From DASQFQ01 sp963811595 (lineage in GTDB: Bacteria; Actinomycetota; Thermoleophilia; Solirubrobacterales; Solirubrobacteraceae): a DNA stretch of 64,000 bases. The notes beneath the pieces were generated by a model. The model searched no databases and was not told the DNA's origin. It saw nothing but the letters and a program-made list of their open reading frames with translations. The translations under genes and the position numbers were made by a program. The DNA lies in contig CAWERW010000005.1 of the NCBI GenBank assembly GCA_963811595.1, positions 62,001-126,000 on the forward strand. Direction: 5' to 3'. Position 1 is the stretch's first letter; each line of letters begins with the position of its first letter. Positions 60,603-64,000 of the stretch are shown here, in pieces.

Positions 60603-61505
60603 ATGGGCGCTCTGCTCGGCTTCCTCGCCCGCCGCCTGTTCTTCGCCGCCGCCGTCCTGCTCGCGGTGACGGCCATCACCTACGGCATGTTCGGCGATCC
60701 GCTGGCGCCCGTCCTCTTCCACCTCGACTTCGGAGACGCGTGCTCGCACTACGGCTGCCCGCCGGTGCGGGAGATCTGGGCCCGCAGCTGGCAGGCCGAC
60801 GTGTACCTGCTCATCGGCGGGCTGGCGATCGGCGTCGCCGCCGGCCTCGCCGGCGCGGTGTTCTGCGCAACGCGCCCGCGCTCGCTCGCGACGCGGTCCG
60901 TGGAGACGCTCGGGCTGGTCTTCTACTCGATGCCCGTCTACCTGTTCGGCCTCGGGCTGCTGCTCCTGTTCGAGCCGAGCTTCGGGCTGCTTCCGCTGCC
61001 CTACTTCTTCCACCCGCTCGACTACGAGGCGCCGCTCGAGGACCCGTGGATGTTCGCGCGCGCGATGGTCGTGCCCTGGATCGTGGTGGCGGCGCCGTTC
61101 GCCGCGGTCGTGATGCGGCTCACGCAGGCCGCGACGCTCGACGAGCTCGACACCGACTACGTGCGCACGGCGGAGGCCAAGGGGCTCAGCCGCCGGCGAG
61201 TGATCCGGCGCCACGCGGTGCGCCCCGCCTACGTCTCGGTGGCCTCGCTCGCGGGCGTGTGGGTGCCGACCTTCGTGACCAACATGGTGCTCGTCGAGTA
61301 CGTGTTCTTCATCCCCGGCTTCTTCGGGCAGACCAAGCGCGCGCTCGGTCAGATCCCGGAGCTGCCGCCGGGCTTCGACATCCCGATGCTGCAGGGGCTC
61401 GCGCTGTGGGCGGCGGTGCTGATCGTGGCGACCGGTGCGCTCGCCGACCTCGTGCTCGTCACGCTCGACCCGCGGGTGCGCTCGACCGGACGACCTGTCG
61501 GCTAG
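60603..61505 (+). CDS. Orphan ABC transporter permease, DppB/OppB type
   Basis: A 300-residue permease of peptide/nickel-type importers. The N-terminal helix (LARRLFFAAAVLLAVTAITYGMF), five further helices and the EAA loop YVRTAEAKGLSRRRVIRRHAVRP with its conserved Gly are present. C-terminal VEYVFFIPGFFGQTKRAL is family-typical. The partner permease, ATPases and binding protein are not encoded nearby, so function would require components elsewhere. The large loop around residues 42-60 contains two Cys (DACSHYGCPP), unusual for DppB. ATG at 60603 follows GGGGA. The 3' end overlaps the convergent cyclase gene by 47 bp. Confidence 0.9.
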   Translation: MGALLGFLARRLFFAAAVLLAVTAITYGMFGDPLAPVLFHLDFGDACSHYGCPPVREIWARSWQADVYLLIGGLAIGVAAGLAGAVFCATRPRSLATRSVETLGLVFYSMPVYLFGLGLLLLFEPSFGLLPLPYFFHPLDYEAPLEDPWMFARAMVVPWIVVAAPFAAVVMRLTQAATLDELDTDYVRTAEAKGLSRRRVIRRHAVRPAYVSVASLAGVWVPTFVTNMVLVEYVFFIPGFFGQTKRALGQIPELPPGFDIPMLQGLALWAAVLIVATGALADLVLVTLDPRVRSTGRPVG

Positions 61506-62992
61506 GCGCCGGGACCGCGATCCGCGTCGGGCGCTCGCGGCCGCGCAGCGTGACCTCGCCGTCGAGCGCCCACCGCTCGGCCTCCTGGCCGCCGGCGGCG
61601 TCGACGATGTCACTGCTGGCCAGCAGCCGCTCGCCGTGCTGCTTGGCGAGCTCGCTCAGCCGCGCGGCCTCGTTGACGGGGTCGCCGACGACGGTGTACT
61701 CGAAGCGCGCCTCGGCGCCGATGTGCCCGGCCACGACCGTGCCGCACGCGACGCCGATCGCGGCGTCGAGCCCGCCGGCGAGCGCGTCGACGCGGCTCGC
61801 GCAGCTTGCGCGCGCAGGAGAGCGCGCGCTCCGCGTGGTCATCCTGCGGGACGGGCGCGCCGAACACGCACAGCGCGGCGTCGCCCTCGAACTTGTTCAC
61901 GAGGCCGCCGCACTCGTGGACGGAGGTGACGACGGCGTCGAAGAACTCGTTCAGCAGCGCGACGACGCGCTCCGGGCTCTCGCGGTGGGCGAGCTCCGTC
62001 GAGCCGACGACGTCGATGTAGAGCGCGGACACGTCGCGCGTCTCGCCGCCGAGCGCGATCCCGTGCTCGAGCGCCTCGGCCGCCACGTCGGTGCCGACCT
62101 GGCGGCCGTAGAGGTCGCGCAGCTGCTCGCGCTCGCGCAGGCCGGCGACCATCCCGTTGAAGCCCGCCTGCAGCCGGCCGATCTCGGAGCCGTCGTTGAC
62201 CGGCACCGACGCGTCGAGGTCGCCCTGACTCACCGTGTCGACCGCGCGCCGCAGCTCGCGCACCCGGCTCGAGACGGACTGGGTCGCGAGCTTCGTGGCG
62301 ATGAAGCCCGCCCCCAGGGCGGCGCCGGCCGCGAACCAGATCGGCGCGATCAGGTCCTGCGGGTCGGTCACGTCACGCCCGATCGGGATCAGGGCGATCA
62401 TGAGGATCGGGACGCCGGAGCACAGCAGCCAGGTCAGCAGCAGCCGCGGGCCGATGCCGAGCGAGCGCGCCTCCGGCGGCGCGGAGGGATCCAGGGCGAG
62501 CGCGAACGCGGGGCGCAGCAGGCGCTCGGTGATCAGGTAGACGGCAGCGGTGGTCGACAATCCGGCGAGCACGGTCGTGACCGCGACCTCGAGCATGAAC
62601 TCCCACGACACGTCGAGGTTCGGCACCGCGAACAGCGGCACCGCGATCGCCCAGCGCACGAGCGTCATGCGCGCGAAGAACACCGGCAGGCGCATCACGG
62701 CCTTGCGCTCCTTCGGCGTCGGCGGGCGACCGGCGGCGAGCCAATCGCGCATGCGCTCGAAGCGCGGCCGGGCGCGGCGCCACGACGTGAGGCCGCACAG
62801 CAGCGTGTAGATCCCCACCGCCGTGAGCGCGAACTCGCGCGTGATGAGCTCCGAGTCCGTCTCCGGCGGGAACACGACCGTCATGTAGACGGCGAGCATC
62901 GCCGCCGAGATCGCGTTGACCAGGAAGCCCGCGAGCGTCGCGCGCCGCTGGAGCCTCAGCGCCAGCGGGAGCCTGGAGTGGCACTCCACCAT
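61459..62992 (-). pseudogene. Membrane adenylate cyclase (6TM-HAMP-class III), frameshifted
   Basis: Two frames together encode a ~510-residue class III cyclase like mycobacterial Rv1318c-Rv1320c. It has about six helices (AGFLVNAISAAMLAVYMTVVF to LIAPIWFAAGAALGAGFIATK), HAMP (VSQGDLDASVPVNDGSEIGRLQAGFN) and the catalytic domain with metal Asp in YIDVVGSTEL and FEGDAALCVFG. After ERALSCARKL the frame is lost near 61797-61806. The other frame continues ASRVDALAGGLDAAIGVACGTVVAGHIG and EYTVVGDPVNEAARLSELAK, which carry the remaining catalytic Asn/Arg. A one-base insertion or loss of one CG from a CG run explains it. ATG at 62992; the tail overlaps the permease gene. Confidence 0.85.
61463..61509 (+). 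repeat. 47-bp direct repeat, copy 2
   Basis: The copy at the end of the intact permease gene, identical to 60549-60595. It also encodes the C-terminal tail of the convergent cyclase. Confidence 0.9.
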
Positions 62993-63331
62993 GAAATGGA
63001 TGATGCCCGCGCGGGGGCCGCGCGGCACCAGAACTGCGTGCGATGCGTCACACCTGCTGCATGTAGCGCTCGACCCAGCGGGCGGAGCGATCGTCCCCCT
63101 GCCGGCGCGCGGCGGCGCCGGGAAGCGGTCGGCGAGCGGCGCCGCGTCCGGGCGCCCTCCTCCAGGGCTTGCGGGATCGGATCGCTGCGGTCGGGCGTGC
63201 CCGGGTCGGTCGGCGCGAGGAGGCCGAGCAGGTCGGGGTCCGCCACGCCGTCGAAGTACTCTCGGGGCTGGCGCGGGAGCCCGGAATGCGCGAGGCGCTC
63301 GAAGAACTCCCGCGGCCGGCCTGCGACCCCG
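62993..63331. other. Interval without a supported gene
   Basis: 339 bp between the cyclase start and the sulfatase start. Open frames exist on both strands, as everywhere in this GC-rich DNA. One on the minus strand reads plausibly for about 55 residues (REFFERLAHSGLPRQPREYF) but then turns into Arg-rich low-complexity sequence and matches nothing I know. Promoters for the two divergent genes must lie here, but none stands out. Confidence 0.4.
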
Positions 63332-64000
63332 GTGCCCTCCACCGTGAAGCCCAACATCGTGTACGTCCACTCCCACGACACCGGCCGCTACGTGCAGCCG
63401 TACGGGCATCCGGTGCCGACCCCGAACATCCAGCGGCTCGCCGACCAGGGCCTGCTCTTCCGCCACGCGTTCTGCGCCGCGCCGACGTGCTCGGGCAGCC
63501 GCGCATGCCTGCTCACCGGCCAGTGGGCGCACTCGAACGGCATGATCGGGCTCGCCCACCGCGGCTTCGCGCTGGACGACTACAGCCAGCACATCGTCCA
63601 CACGCTGCGGAAGGCCGGCTACTGGACGGGGCTCGTCGGCGAGCAGCACCTCTCGCGCGAGCCGGGCATGCTCGGCTACGACCACGTCGTCGACATCGAC
63701 AACCACCACGTCGAGGCCGTCGCGCCGGCCGCGCTGCAGCTGATCGCGGAGCGCCCGTCGGACCCGTTCTTCCTCTCGATCGGGTTCTTCGAGACGCACC
63801 GCGAGTACTTCGAGCCGACGTCGGTGCGCGACTCGCTGTACTCGCTCCCGCCCGCGAACCTGCCGGACACGGCCGAGACGCGCCGCGACATGGCGTCCTA
63901 CAAGGCGAGCGCGCGCTCGCTCGACCACGGCGTCGGCGCCGTCCTGAACGCGCTCGACGAGCACGACCTCGCCGACGACACGATCGTGATCCTCACCACC
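63332..64000 (+). CDS. Sulfatase (arylsulfatase A family), 3' end beyond window
   Basis: The visible 223 residues start the alkaline-phosphatase-like fold: KPNIVYVHSHDTGRYVQPYG (metal Asp in SHDTG), the activation motif PTCSGSRACLLTG, and LVGEQHLSREPGMLGYDHVVD, FFLSIGFFETHRE (His, metal/substrate). The Cys of C-S-G-S-R is the expected formylglycine precursor, although Gly replaces the usual Pro/Ala at the third position. SHDTGRY and THREYFEP resemble heparan N-sulfatase-like enzymes. No signal peptide, so it may be cytosolic. Start GTG 63332 or 63344. No formylglycine-generating enzyme gene is visible. Confidence 0.9.
   Translation, partial: MPSTVKPNIVYVHSHDTGRYVQPYGHPVPTPNIQRLADQGLLFRHAFCAAPTCSGSRACLLTGQWAHSNGMIGLAHRGFALDDYSQHIVHTLRKAGYWTGLVGEQHLSREPGMLGYDHVVDIDNHHVEAVAPAALQLIAERPSDPFFLSIGFFETHREYFEPTSVRDSLYSLPPANLPDTAETRRDMASYKASARSLDHGVGAVLNALDEHDLADDTIVILTT

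Noticed and set aside
63000..63381. Minus-strand open frame beginning near 63381 with a protein-like first part
   Set aside because: It overlaps the sulfatase start, decays into Arg-rich low complexity and matches no family I know.

Overview
The window is GC-rich throughout, with GTG starts used freely and many genes joined by ATGA, GTGA or TGATG overlaps. The gene content points to a high-GC actinobacterium: a NucS mismatch endonuclease, a Kgd-type 2-oxoglutarate dehydrogenase fusion, a group III phosphofructokinase, an actinobacterial aconitase, a Vms1/eRF1-like protein and an ECF41 sigma factor. Recurrent secreted proteins with NADxxDG-like, FG-GAP and RTX repeats and MauE/MADH-light-chain relatives suggest class Thermoleophilia (Solirubrobacter/Conexibacter-like). 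That placement is inference from gene content only. The replicon looks chromosomal: central metabolism and a tRNA-Asp are present, with no phage, plasmid, CRISPR or IS genes.

Layout. 1-9.7 kb: a minus-strand operon (FAD oxidase, small unknown, aldose epimerase cut by the left edge), Nudix and membrane genes, then a 1424-residue Kgd carrying two lipoyl domains, an exported protein, a DUF1028 protein and an alkyltransferase-like protein. 9.7-19.4 kb: a large hybrid histidine kinase, YjbQ, a crotonase-MarR operon divergent from an MMPL exporter with a well-marked operator region, a Ser/Thr kinase and nucS. 19.4-24.7 kb: AraC regulator, secreted seven-bladed propeller, and an SDR-ECF41 operon facing an MFS exporter across back-to-back ECF41-type promoters. 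24.7-30.5 kb: J-domain/TPR protein, an operon of ABC-2 exporter, MOSC protein and frameshifted glutamine amidotransferase, then EttA-type ABC-F. 30.5-34.4 kb: DsbA-like protein and a compact locus of MauE-thioredoxin fusion, Tat-exported methylamine-dehydrogenase light-chain relative, and MauF-like membrane/beta-propeller fusion. 34.4-42.5 kb: HAD phosphatase, M42 peptidase, aconitase, two extracytoplasmic proteins and a secreted copper protein. 42.5-53 kb: Vms1/eRF1-like protein, NAD salvage genes, Pcm, 3-hydroxybutyrate dehydrogenase, UppP, a second copper protein, LuxR-type regulator, flavin monooxygenase, tRNA-Asp and an RTX protein. 53-64 kb: MMPL exporter, lipoprotein, predicted PPi-dependent phosphofructokinase, pcaBC, arginine deiminase whose 5' end lacks a start codon, a decayed duplicate of an ABC permease, the intact permease, a frameshifted adenylate cyclase and a sulfatase cut by the right edge.

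Themes. Two promoter styles can be read directly. One is a TAnnnT -10 element 7-10 nt before a start codon, implying leaderless mRNAs. The other is the paired ECF41 promoter, 8 nt from each start. The most unusual biology is the MADH-light-chain-like locus, which has no heavy chain and lacks one of the two cofactor tryptophans, and two paralogous secreted proteins that join a PHM-like dicopper ligand set to a cupredoxin. The 59-63 kb stretch shows decay: a lost start codon, a partial gene duplication with a 47-bp perfect repeat, and a frameshift.
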